Shown one piece after another: positions 1-6,421 of a stretch of 6,771 nt of DNA (position 1 is its first letter; every line of letters begins with the position of its first letter). Where the stretch lies: positions 1-6,771 of the forward strand of contig CAJXBY010000140.1 in assembly GCA_913051905.1 (NCBI GenBank), in the 5' to 3' direction. Position numbers and translations under genes: made by a program. The stretch comes from an uncultured Gammaproteobacteria bacterium. GTDB taxonomy: Bacteria > Pseudomonadota > Gammaproteobacteria > Arenicellales > UBA868. The notes beneath the pieces were generated by a model, which saw only the letters and a program-made list of their open reading frames with translations, did no database searches and had not been told where the DNA came from.

Positions 1-37
1 GTTCCTCAGCATTGATGAATACCTTGTCATTACTCAT
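1..37 (-). CDS. Possible 5' end of a further leftward gene (partial)
   Basis: Reading leftward from an ATG at 37-35 there are 12 open codons (MSNDKVFINAEE) before the window ends. A GGAA lies about nine bases before the ATG, and the start is about 39 bases past the stop of the lyase-like gene, as expected for the next gene of a leftward operon. The peptide faintly recalls the N-terminus of some bacterial phosphoribosyltransferase-family proteins (a pattern like M-S-x-K-V-x-I-S-A-x-x-L). Twelve residues are far too few to identify a family, so this is only a guess. It could also be a chance open stretch. Confidence 0.33.
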   Translation of the reverse strand, partial: MSNDKVFINAEE

Positions 38-76
38 TGAAAACAATTCCGGTGGTAGGTTGCAGGCAATCGGGAC

Positions 77-1003
77 TCATTGTTTTTCTTCCTCCCCTTC
101 TCCCCGGTCTTTTTCCACCGCCATGGGGTCCGAAGCAGGTAGCGCCGGAGGCGTCTGGAGTTCGACGGTCACTTCGGGTTCGAGTGTCTCGTTGTCGGAA
201 GACAAGGATTCAGGCTGTTCTTCTGAGGGTGGTGGTACGTATCCGGAGAAGCCGATACCACTGGCGCTTTTTCTAGCCGGGGTGAAATAGATCACCTGAA
301 CAGGTATTTCGTCGGTTTTGAAACGACTGCGGTACCTGGAGAGTTCTGACCGCAGAATGCCATAGGTCAGAAACACTCTGCAGTCAGTGCAAGTCGGTCC
401 CTGATGGTCCACACGCGGTTCGCCGTTGACCCAAACTCTCAAATACCCATCGACCGCAGACCATTTGACGTTAACGCTGATTTCATGCCATTGGCCCAGT
501 AGCAGGTCTTCATCAATCAGCGAGGAATAATGGTGCTCCTTTGCGACGCGATTGCCAAGCCAGAAGACGCCCGTGCTGCCGACTTCGAACGTCCAGACAG
601 GTTTCGCACCGCGGTCTAGAAATTGACCGTGAATGCTTCTGGCCGGATAAATGTTGGTGTAATCCTCGGGGAAATAGACCTGCCATTGGTACCATTGTTC
701 CCCCGTCAGTGGTGTATCGGGCATCAGTCTTTCTGCGACTTCAGAGCGTTCCAACTCTCTTTTACAGTCGTTACTGACTTTGCCAACGGTGCAGTCGCCC
801 GGCCGGACCTCGAACCTCTGGATCACGTCATGGCTCTTGATTCCCGCAGGATCATCGACCTCCTGGTAGCCCCATTCGGTGCTGTTTAGGAAGCGAATAA
901 GATCAGCAGCCTGACTGAATCGAGGGAAAACCGAGAGAGCGAGTAACGTCATGCCCAGGACGAACATGGCGCGGCAACGAAGCTGATTGATTCCCCCATT
1001 CAT
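77..1003 (-). CDS. Secreted polysaccharide-lyase-like protein (heparin lyase I-like fold)
   Basis: This is a 308-residue exported protein. I chose the ATG at 1003 because AGAGGA (complement of 1015-1020) lies 11 bases upstream and because it gives a clean signal peptide: Arg-containing N-region, hydrophobic core at about 13-26 (FVLGMTLLALSVF), and probable cleavage after SQA at 30-32. The frame stays open up to 1117, but that extension would bury the signal peptide. The mature part resembles the polysaccharide lyase / heparin lyase I-like family (PF14099, a jelly-roll beta-sandwich). It has the CKRELERSE segment (80-88), GEQWYQWQVYFPEDY (101-115), an IHGQFLD segment (124-130), and the GQWHEISVNVKW and GYLRVWVNGE strands (170-181, 186-195) typical of LamG-like sandwiches. 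Cysteines pair as C71/C80 and C205/C208, which suits a periplasmic or extracellular site. Residues 256-308 form a Pro/Glu/Ser-rich tail, probably disordered. Family assignment is by pattern; substrate and lyase activity are not shown. Confidence 0.85.
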   Translation of the reverse strand: MNGGINQLRCRAMFVLGMTLLALSVFPRFSQAADLIRFLNSTEWGYQEVDDPAGIKSHDVIQRFEVRPGDCTVGKVSNDCKRELERSEVAERLMPDTPLTGEQWYQWQVYFPEDYTNIYPARSIHGQFLDRGAKPVWTFEVGSTGVFWLGNRVAKEHHYSSLIDEDLLLGQWHEISVNVKWSAVDGYLRVWVNGEPRVDHQGPTCTDCRVFLTYGILRSELSRYRSRFKTDEIPVQVIYFTPARKSASGIGFSGYVPPPSEEQPESLSSDNETLEPEVTVELQTPPALPASDPMAVEKDRGEGEEEKQ

Positions 1004-1074
1004 TGGAAAACCGATCCTCTGAGGTTTCCCTGTCTCATTCGAAACTTTCCGACAATCCCTATCCCTGAAACTGA

Positions 1075-1105
1075 TTGACAATATCAATACGGTTCGAACT
1101 ATATC
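1075..1105 (+). promoter_or_regulatory. Candidate sigma-70 promoter for the rightward SDR gene
   Basis: A perfect TTGACA lies at 1075-1080. The best -10 match is TATATC at 1100-1105 (four of six consensus bases), after a 19-base spacer, which is longer than the preferred 17. It would leave an untranslated leader of roughly 105-110 bases before the ATG at 1219. An inverted repeat, GGTGAA (1121-1126) and TTCACC (1141-1146), lies just downstream and could be an operator or leader hairpin. A second -10-like hexamer, CATAAT at 1163-1168, has no good -35. This is read by eye and weak. Confidence 0.28.
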
Positions 1106-1218
1106 CCGGAATGACACCGAGGTGAATCGAAAGTCGTCGTTTCACCCAGCGCCACAATCGGACATAATGGTGCCACGTTTGGGTTATTCTGGTTATGTGC
1201 TGGAGGGCCGCGTGTCCT

Positions 1219-1992
1219 ATGGTGTTTGAAAAGCGGTTTGAGGGGAAAGTTGCGATCGTCACCGGAGCCGGCTCTGGAATCGGTCAAGCTGTTGCGGAAC
1301 GTCTCGTGGCCGAGTCGGCCTCTGTACTGGCAGTCGACAACGACGAGAACAGACTTTCGGCTCTAGGTGAGGAGTTACCATCCTTCAAAAGGGCCGCGTG
1401 CGATGTCAGTAGCGCGGATGACTGTGCGGCCCGCGTCACTGACGCCGTCGAGCATTTCGGCCGCCTTGATATAGTGATCAATTCAGCCGGCATTACGGCC
1501 CGGTCTCTTTCTGAGAGTACCAGTTTCGAGGAGAAGTGGGATGCAGTTATGCGGGTCAATCTAAAGGGCACTATGCTGATGTGCCAGGCTGCCGTGCCGG
1601 TTCTTCAGAAAATGGGTGGCGGATCTATTGTCAACCTTGCTTCGATAATGGGACTGGTGGGTTATGATCCAAGCCTGCCTCTATCAGACGGGTTTTCCCC
1701 CTACCCCCCGAGCAAAGGGGGTGTGCTGCAAGTCACTCGTGACCTTGGTGCGCGACTGGCCCGCGAGAAAGTCCGGGTCAACGCTGTGTGCCCGGGTTTT
1801 GCGTACACCAGTCTTACTCAGAGTCTCGCTGATTCGCCAGAGACTCACCAGGCCCTGATCAGGATGCATCCGATGGGGCGCCTTGGTGACGCGGAAGAAA
1901 TTGCCAACGTGGTTCTTTTTCTGGCTTCGGAAGAGGCATCTTTTGTAACGGGCGCTGCCTGGGCAGTCGACGGTGGCTACACGGCGGTGTGA
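1219..1992 (+). CDS. Classical short-chain dehydrogenase/reductase, probably NAD-dependent
   Basis: This 257-residue cytoplasmic oxidoreductase has the full classical SDR signature: glycine-rich cofactor loop TGAGSGIG (15-22), CDV (61-63), NSAG (88-91), catalytic Asn114 (VNLKG), Ser142, and Tyr162/Lys166 in YPPSK, followed by the conserved VRVNAVCPG segment. Asp40 at the end of the second strand (LAVDND) suits NAD(H) over NADP(H). I chose ATG 1219 because GGAGGG (1202-1207) is 11 bases upstream; an earlier in-frame start at 1195 would lie upstream of that site. Nineteen residues separate Ser142 from Tyr162, against about twelve in most classical SDRs, so there is an insertion near the active site (DPSLPLSDGFSP). 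The family oxidises or reduces secondary alcohols or ketones; the substrate here is unknown. Because it lies near a beta-keto-acid enzyme, a beta-hydroxy-acid dehydrogenase is a reasonable guess. Confidence 0.95.
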   Translation: MVFEKRFEGKVAIVTGAGSGIGQAVAERLVAESASVLAVDNDENRLSALGEELPSFKRAACDVSSADDCAARVTDAVEHFGRLDIVINSAGITARSLSESTSFEEKWDAVMRVNLKGTMLMCQAAVPVLQKMGGGSIVNLASIMGLVGYDPSLPLSDGFSPYPPSKGGVLQVTRDLGARLAREKVRVNAVCPGFAYTSLTQSLADSPETHQALIRMHPMGRLGDAEEIANVVLFLASEEASFVTGAAWAVDGGYTAV

Positions 1993-2021
1993 CGCCGGAT
2001 CCAGTCAAGTAGGAACGCTCC

Positions 2022-2174
2022 GTGAACAGCAGACGGTGGACAGTTCGCCAACGCCGTAATCACAGGCGACGTCGCCGACGGATCAAATTTGATCGTTACA
2101 ATCCGCAGTTGTTCCTGCCATTTCCCGTCGAAACTGAAGTCGATGTGCTACGCCAGCTGTGGAGAGACGAATAG
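2022..2174 (+). CDS. Arg-rich 50-residue small protein (hypothetical)
   Basis: A GTG-started small ORF of 50 codons begins 29 bases after the SDR stop. AGGA at 2011-2014 sits seven bases before the GTG, which is good ribosome-binding spacing. The first 25 residues contain twelve arginines, including a run of six (residues 15-20). The second half changes character to FDRYNPQLFLPFPVETEV and ends VLRQLWRDE, mixed hydrophobic and acidic. This two-part design (basic tail, then a compact amphipathic segment) is unlike random frame translation, and the reverse strand shows no competing gene. A nucleic-acid- or RNP-binding peptide is possible, but nothing identifies the function. It may be cotranscribed with the SDR. 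It could still be a chance ORF. Confidence 0.5.
   Translation: MNSRRWTVRQRRNHRRRRRRIKFDRYNPQLFLPFPVETEVDVLRQLWRDE
2065..2094. repeat. Two neighbouring perfect palindromes
   Basis: GGCGACGTCGCC (2065-2076, 12 bp) and GATCAAATTTGATC (2081-2094, 14 bp) are both exact palindromes and are separated by only four bases. They lie inside the Arg-rich small ORF. Each could be a dimeric-regulator site or fold as a short cruciform or hairpin. The second contains two GATC sites. They may also be chance consequences of coding sequence, the first overlapping repeated CGN arginine codons. Confidence 0.4.
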
Positions 2175-2234
2175 CGGAGTCGTCTTCGAGCGAATCAATC
2201 ACCCCGGAGTAAACCGGTTAACAGGTCTGGCCGT

Positions 2235-2360
2235 TTATCCTCCGACCATCAGGCTGGCGTAGTAGTACATTGAACCAGCGATGACGAGGAGCCAAAGAAT
2301 AGCCACAAAATTCGAGCGAATGAAGGCCCGAACCTGCTCGAAGAGTTTCTTCAGGTCCAT
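2235..2360 (-). CDS. 41-residue single-pass membrane peptide (hypothetical)
   Basis: Reading leftward from ATG 2360 to TAA 2235 gives 41 residues. The N-terminal part is basic and amphipathic (MDLKKLFEQVRAFIRSN). A hydrophobic segment of about 20-22 residues follows (about 18-39, FVAILWLLVIAGSMYYYASL), and the tail is short (MVGG). The layout predicts one transmembrane helix with the N-terminus in the cytoplasm by the positive-inside rule. GCAGG lies five bases before the ATG, a modest ribosome binding site. It is 83 bases downstream of the BKACE stop on the same strand, so it may share that transcript. Small membrane peptides of this kind often modulate a transporter or enzyme complex. I recognise no family. 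Confidence 0.6.
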   Translation of the reverse strand: MDLKKLFEQVRAFIRSNFVAILWLLVIAGSMYYYASLMVGG

Positions 2361-2443
2361 AGCTGCCTGCGTCTTGTCTCAGGAAAGTGAGGCACACGCT
2401 CCACTGATGGATCGAAGGCCGTTATAAATGCCTCCTTCTCCCA

Positions 2444-3331
2444 TTAGGAGCTCGGTTTCTTCAGACCCAGTATCTCTCGTGCCTCGGTCACGCTGGCGAC
2501 TTGCCCACCCAGGCTGCGGATAATCTGGACGGATTTTTCAACCAGAGCCGCATTACCCGGTGTCTTGACTCCTTTCTCCAGGTAGACGGTATCCTCCATT
2601 CCAATCCGGCAGTGGCCGCCCAAAAGAAAAGCCTGTGCGAGCATCGGGAATGCGTGCCGGCTCGCGCCGAATGCCGCCCATTCTGCACCATCCGGTAGCA
2701 TGGATCGAGCCTGAACTAGGGCCTCGGTTGTACTGTCCATTCCGTAATTGACGCCCATTACCAATTGAAACAACAAAGGCATTTTGAGCGTGCCTTCTTT
2801 CATGAGGTCCCGTCCCATGCGGATATCGCCTGTATCGAAGACCTCGAGTTCTGGCTTGACGCCGGCGCTGTAGATGCGCTCGGCCATCACACGTATGGAA
2901 GCGGGGTAGTTAATTACTGCACCACCCCCGAACCACATCGTGTTGAGGTCTAGGCTGCAGATTTCGGGTTTGAGTTCGACAACGTGTTCGGTGCGGACTT
3001 CCGGCGGCGCAAGAGTCGTTGCCTCCGCAGCTTTCGCTGGATCCCCTTCCGTCGGGACGTAGCGCCCACCCGGCCCAGTGGTCAGGTTGATGATCATGTC
3101 CGTATCGCTTTGTCGAATCCTCTTGACTACTTCCCTGTAGTATTCGAGCACCATACTGGGCCGACCGCTTTCCGGGTCCCGCACATGGATGTGGCAGATC
3201 GCAGCGCCCTGTTTCACAGCGGCGATACAGTCATTTGCGATCTCTTCAGGCGTGACGGGCAGATTGCTGTTGTGTTCGCGTGTTGTGAAGCTTCCTGTTA
3301 CCGCACAGCTCAGAATGGTCGGTTTCATCAT
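2444..3331 (-). CDS. Beta-keto acid cleavage enzyme (BKACE, DUF849 family)
   Basis: This 295-residue cytoplasmic enzyme belongs to the BKACE family, formerly called 3-keto-5-aminohexanoate cleavage enzyme. Members use a divalent metal, normally zinc, in a TIM barrel to react a beta-keto acid with acetyl-CoA, giving acetoacetate and a new acyl-CoA. Family landmarks: LPVTPEEIA (24-32), the metal-binding HIHVRDP with His47 and His49, INLTTG (81-86), the GASRH segment (222-226), and GHCRIGMED (239-247) with the third metal ligand Glu246 plus Arg242 and Asp247. These match His46, His48, Glu230, Arg226 and Asp231 of the Cloacimonas enzyme Kce, as I recall it. Glu14 of Kce, which contacts the substrate amine, aligns with Phe15 here (TGSF), so the substrate is probably not 3-keto-5-aminohexanoate. 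I chose ATG 3331 because GGTGGGAG (complement of 3337-3344) ends five bases upstream; an in-frame GTG at 3343 lies within that site. The gene is divergent from the aminotransferase operon. Confidence 0.95.
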   Translation of the reverse strand: MMKPTILSCAVTGSFTTREHNSNLPVTPEEIANDCIAAVKQGAAICHIHVRDPESGRPSMVLEYYREVVKRIRQSDTDMIINLTTGPGGRYVPTEGDPAKAAEATTLAPPEVRTEHVVELKPEICSLDLNTMWFGGGAVINYPASIRVMAERIYSAGVKPELEVFDTGDIRMGRDLMKEGTLKMPLLFQLVMGVNYGMDSTTEALVQARSMLPDGAEWAAFGASRHAFPMLAQAFLLGGHCRIGMEDTVYLEKGVKTPGNAALVEKSVQIIRSLGGQVASVTEAREILGLKKPSS

Positions 3332-3521
3332 TTTTGCTCCCACCTGCAGGTCTTTCAGTGTGATTTGAATGCTGCCTGGGCCAGGTTGTCAGAGTGCTGG
3401 TTTATGATTTGGGTTTAGAGACAGTGTTAATCATACCGCTTCCAGCGGGCCCACGGAAACAGTACACAACCAATCGGAGTAAAATCACCGATCATTGGAC
3501 CATCGCAAGAATTACTTTCTC
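3332..3521. promoter_or_regulatory. Divergent intergenic region between BKACE and aminotransferase genes
   Basis: These 190 bases must hold the promoters for the leftward BKACE gene and the rightward operon. There are TATGAT hexamers (five of six against TATAAT) in both orientations: rightward at 3403-3408 and leftward at 3435-3430. Neither has a convincing -35 at normal spacing. CCGCT/AGCGG arms (3436-3440 and 3444-3448) form a small inverted repeat beside the leftward hexamer and might be part of an operator. GGTGGGAG (complement of 3337-3344) is the BKACE ribosome binding site. The boundaries are certain; the individual sites are guesses. Confidence 0.4.
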
Positions 3522-4892
3522 ATGGAATCTGACAACTCTGCTATCGTCTCTGCTTACCGAGCCCAATCAAAGGAATCGGCTGAACTCGCCGGGCTGGCGG
3601 GCCAGCTGTTTCCAAGCGGCTTGACCCATGATTCTCGCTATCTGTTGCCCTACGGTATCTATGTCGAACGGGCCCAAGGTTCGAGGAAATGGGACGTGGA
3701 CGGCAACGAATATGTTGACTACTTTGGCGGGCATGGTGCCCTGCTTCTGGGGCACAGCCATCCAGAAGTCATTGCTGCTGCCCACGCGGCATTGGATGCT
3801 GGTTCGCATTTTGGGGCCGGCCACCAGCATGAACTGCGGTGGGCCCAGATTGTCCAGCGATTATTACCCGGTGCCGAGCGAGTGCGGTTTACCTCGTCGG
3901 GTACAGAGGCGACTCATCTGGCCCTTCGACTGGCCCGCGCTCACACCGGTCGCAACAAAATACTCCGCCTGAAAGGTCATTTCCATGGCTGGAACGATCA
4001 CATGACTTCCGGATACAGTTCTCACTTTGACGGCTCCCCTACTCCCGGGGTTCTGCCGGGAATTGCCGAGGGAATTCGACTCGTCGACCCGGGTGACCTT
4101 GACGCCATCGACCAGGCGCTAAGGTCTGACAACGACATTGCCGGCATTATTCTGGAGCCGACGGGTTCTACTTTCGGGATGGTTCCCTTGGATAGTGACT
4201 ATCTGACCGGACTCAGAGAACTGACCCAACGCCACAAAGTGCTACTGATTTTTGACGAAGTCGTGACTGGCTTTCGAGTATCTCGCGGAGGGGCACAGGC
4301 TCATCTCGGCATCCGCCCTGATCTGACCACCCTGGCCAAAATCCTAGGTGGCGGCCTGCCGGCGGCAGCGGTAACCGGTCGTGAAGATGTCTTAGAAGCG
4401 CTCGATTTCGGAGTTGCACTGGCAAATAAGCGGGAAAAGATACAGCATCAGGGGACCTTCAATGCCAACCCGGTTTCAGCTGCTGCAGGATACACTGCGC
4501 TTTCGATCATCGAGTCGACTGACGCTTGTGAGAAAGCAAACGCCTACGGTGCCCAGTTACGAGCCCGGTTTAACGAGGTTCTTGCTGCCGAGGGTATTCA
4601 ATGGGCGGCCTACGGAACATATTCCGGTTTTCATCTTTTCACTAACCCGCAGAATCGCAAACTGGACCCCCTGTCCTTTGACCCTGACACAATTGACTGG
4701 TCGGAACTCAAGTCGAATGCAACACTTTCGGCAGATCGCCTCCGGCTGGCCATGCTGATCAATGGTGTGGATATCACGGGCTGGCCCGGCGGTGTGATTT
4801 CCGCCGCCCACGATGACAACGATCTAGAGCACACAGTGGGTGCGTTCGAGGAATCGCTGAAAATGCTTCGTGCGGACGGCGTCTTGAGTTAA
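3522..4892 (+). CDS. Class-III PLP aminotransferase, glutamate-1-semialdehyde-aminomutase-like
   Basis: This 456-residue cytoplasmic fold-type-I PLP enzyme shows the class-III landmarks in order: DVDGNEYVDYFGG (58-70), GHSHP (77-81), SSGTEA for phosphate binding (125-130), KGHFHGWND (151-159), LEPTGS (211-216), FDEVVTGFR (244-252) with Asp245 contacting the pyridine nitrogen, TLAKILGGGLP (270-280) with Lys273 as the Schiff-base lysine, and GTFNANPVSAAAG (311-323). It resembles glutamate-1-semialdehyde 2,1-aminomutase most, but the catabolic neighbours argue against a haem-biosynthesis role. Beta-amino-acid (beta-phenylalanine-type) transaminases fall in the same branch. Such an enzyme would make a beta-keto acid, the substrate type of the divergent BKACE. 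The ATG at 3522 is preferred by length, though its ribosome site is weak; a TTG at 3495 would add nine residues. It is the first gene of the probable operon, 26 bases before the amidohydrolase. Confidence 0.93.
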   Translation: MESDNSAIVSAYRAQSKESAELAGLAGQLFPSGLTHDSRYLLPYGIYVERAQGSRKWDVDGNEYVDYFGGHGALLLGHSHPEVIAAAHAALDAGSHFGAGHQHELRWAQIVQRLLPGAERVRFTSSGTEATHLALRLARAHTGRNKILRLKGHFHGWNDHMTSGYSSHFDGSPTPGVLPGIAEGIRLVDPGDLDAIDQALRSDNDIAGIILEPTGSTFGMVPLDSDYLTGLRELTQRHKVLLIFDEVVTGFRVSRGGAQAHLGIRPDLTTLAKILGGGLPAAAVTGREDVLEALDFGVALANKREKIQHQGTFNANPVSAAAGYTALSIIESTDACEKANAYGAQLRARFNEVLAAEGIQWAAYGTYSGFHLFTNPQNRKLDPLSFDPDTIDWSELKSNATLSADRLRLAMLINGVDITGWPGGVISAAHDDNDLEHTVGAFEESLKMLRADGVLS

Positions 4893-4918
4893 GTCACAGT
4901 ACTTGAGCCGAAGGTCCG

Positions 4919-6364
4919 GTGGCAAGAAGCACTGTTGTACGGAACATAGCCTGGCTGGTGGCCTGGAACGGCAGCCGGCACGTCTACTTCCGGGGCGCAG
5001 ACCTGGTTTTTGAAGAGCGTGAGATTACTTTTTTAGGCCGAGATTATCCCGGTAGTGCAGAGCGGGAGATAGATGGCAGTGATTTGCTGGTCATTCCCGG
5101 GCTGATCGATATTCATACCCATCTTTCATCGGAGCCTATTCGAAAGGGCATTACCGACGAGACCGTCTCACCTGGTTTTTGGCACAGCTCTTTGTATGAG
5201 CACCTACCTGTATTCGATCCAGTCGACGATAGCGGGCGTATGGCCTGCCTGAAAGTTTCTTTGTCGGAACTGTTGTTATCCGGCGTCACGACCGTGGCCG
5301 ATCTTTCACCACCTTTCGATGGTTGGCTGGATGCGCTTGCTGAAAGTGGAATCCGTGCAGTTGTCGCGCCTTTGTTCAGAGATGCCCGCTGGTATACCCG
5401 CAACGGCCACGCACTGGAATACGAGTGGGACGAGGCGGCTGGCCGACAGGCATTCCGTAAAGCCCAGACCCTGCTGGACCAGGCCCTTGCTCATCCCAGT
5501 GGGCGAGTCAGCGGTATGGTGTCGCCCTCTCAAGTCGATACCTGTGGAGAGCAATTACTGCGAGACAGTTACGCTTTCGCTGAGGAAAAGAATCTGCCCT
5601 GGACCATACACGCTGCGCAGTCGGTAACCGAGTTTCTCGAGATGCAGCGGCGAAACGGTACAACACCGATTCAGTGGCTGGACGATATCGGGGTATTGGC
5701 TGAGCGAAGCACAATTGCGCACTGTATATTTCTTGATCATCATCCCTGGCTGCACTGGACCAGCCAGAGGGACCTGGGACTGCTCGCCGAGACTAAAGCG
5801 ACTGTTGCTCATTGCCCCACTGTATTCTCGCGCCGCGGAATCGCATTGAACACGTTTGGCCACTATCTGGATCATGGGGTGCGTTTAGCGACCGGAACTG
5901 ACACCTATCCTCATAACTTGCTGGACGAGGTGCGAACCGCCGCGATCGTAGCCAGAACCGCCGGCCAGAATGTTGAAGATGTCACGTATTTGGAGCTGTT
6001 CAGTGCGGCGACGCTTGGTGGCGCTGCGGCGTTGGGACGAGAGGACATAGGCCGCCTGGCCGTCGGTTGTAAAGCAGATTTTGCGTGTATAGATTTGACG
6101 CACCCTGCTATGAAGCCGTTACGAGAGCCATTGCGCACCCTGCTGGTCGTAGCGGCCGATCGGGCCGTACGGGATGTTTTTGTCGACGGAGAGCAGGTCG
6201 TTCAAGACGGTTTGGTTCAGACCATCGACCATGCTGCTGAACTGGAGCATCTTCAGGTTGCCCAGGAGCGAATGCTGGCCCAGGTCCCGGACCGGGACTG
6301 GGCCGGACGGACGGTGGATGAACTTGCACCGATGATGCTGGAGACTGTCGAATCTCTGGTTTGA
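4919..6364 (+). CDS. Metal-dependent amidohydrolase, ATZ/TRZ (TrzN/AtzA-like) type
   Basis: This 481-residue cytoplasmic hydrolase has an N-terminal beta-sandwich segment followed by a TIM barrel, with the sandwich completed at the C-terminus (DVFVDGEQVVQDG, 419-431). Metal site: GLIDIHTHLS with His66 and His68, then His231 (HAAQ) and Asp328 (TGTDTYPHN). Other conserved positions are His268 (IAHCIFL) and His298 (VAHCP). The branch hydrolyses or deaminates C-N bonds, or dechlorinates, in triazines, guanine-like rings and related compounds; the substrate here is unknown. TrzN and AtzA carry a catalytic Glu three residues after the third His, but this protein has Gln234. Glu238 is nearby. The GTG start has AAGG (4911-4914) four bases upstream and lies 26 bases after the aminotransferase stop, so the two are probably cotranscribed. 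A possible role is releasing the amine substrate of the aminotransferase. Confidence 0.93.
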   Translation: MARSTVVRNIAWLVAWNGSRHVYFRGADLVFEEREITFLGRDYPGSAEREIDGSDLLVIPGLIDIHTHLSSEPIRKGITDETVSPGFWHSSLYEHLPVFDPVDDSGRMACLKVSLSELLLSGVTTVADLSPPFDGWLDALAESGIRAVVAPLFRDARWYTRNGHALEYEWDEAAGRQAFRKAQTLLDQALAHPSGRVSGMVSPSQVDTCGEQLLRDSYAFAEEKNLPWTIHAAQSVTEFLEMQRRNGTTPIQWLDDIGVLAERSTIAHCIFLDHHPWLHWTSQRDLGLLAETKATVAHCPTVFSRRGIALNTFGHYLDHGVRLATGTDTYPHNLLDEVRTAAIVARTAGQNVEDVTYLELFSAATLGGAAALGREDIGRLAVGCKADFACIDLTHPAMKPLREPLRTLLVVAADRAVRDVFVDGEQVVQDGLVQTIDHAAELEHLQVAQERMLAQVPDRDWAGRTVDELAPMMLETVESLV

Positions 6365-6406
6365 GTCTTGCAGATCTCGCGATCTAGGGTCGGGTTTTCA
6401 TAGTTT

Positions 6407-6413
6407 AAGGAGG
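6407..6413 (+). promoter_or_regulatory. Strong Shine-Dalgarno for the terminal SDR
   Basis: AAGGAGG stands eight bases before the ATG at 6422 and is the best ribosome binding site in the window. It fixes the SDR start. The 57-base gap after the amidohydrolase also contains a weak AGATC/GATCT inverted repeat (6372-6376 and 6381-6385) without a following T-run, so no terminator separates the two genes. Confidence 0.8.
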
Positions 6414-6421
6414 CTAAGCAC

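Noticed and set aside
12..290. Open frames on the plus strand opposite the lyase-like gene's C-terminus
   Set aside because: The Ser/Gly-rich translation simply mirrors the Glu/Pro-rich tail of the leftward gene.
2984..3418. 144-codon open frame on the plus strand opposite the BKACE gene
   Set aside because: It is the complement of a clear DUF849 coding sequence, with no matching family motif and no ribosome binding site.
3436..3448. CCGCT-TCC-AGCGG hairpin as a terminator
   Set aside because: It lies upstream of both divergent genes, not after a stop codon, and has no T-run on either side.
3394..3624. 76-codon frame spanning the divergent intergenic region into the aminotransferase
   Set aside because: It overlaps the aminotransferase N-terminus out of frame and has no good start context or recognisable motif.
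3522..4892. Naming the aminotransferase hemL (glutamate-1-semialdehyde aminomutase)
   Set aside because: Fold and motifs are shared across the branch, but the BKACE, amidohydrolase and SDR neighbours point to catabolism, so the haem gene name is not supported.
6372..6385. AGATC-TCGC-GATCT hairpin as a terminator after the amidohydrolase
   Set aside because: The stem is only five base pairs and no T-run follows; the next gene starts soon after with a strong ribosome binding site.
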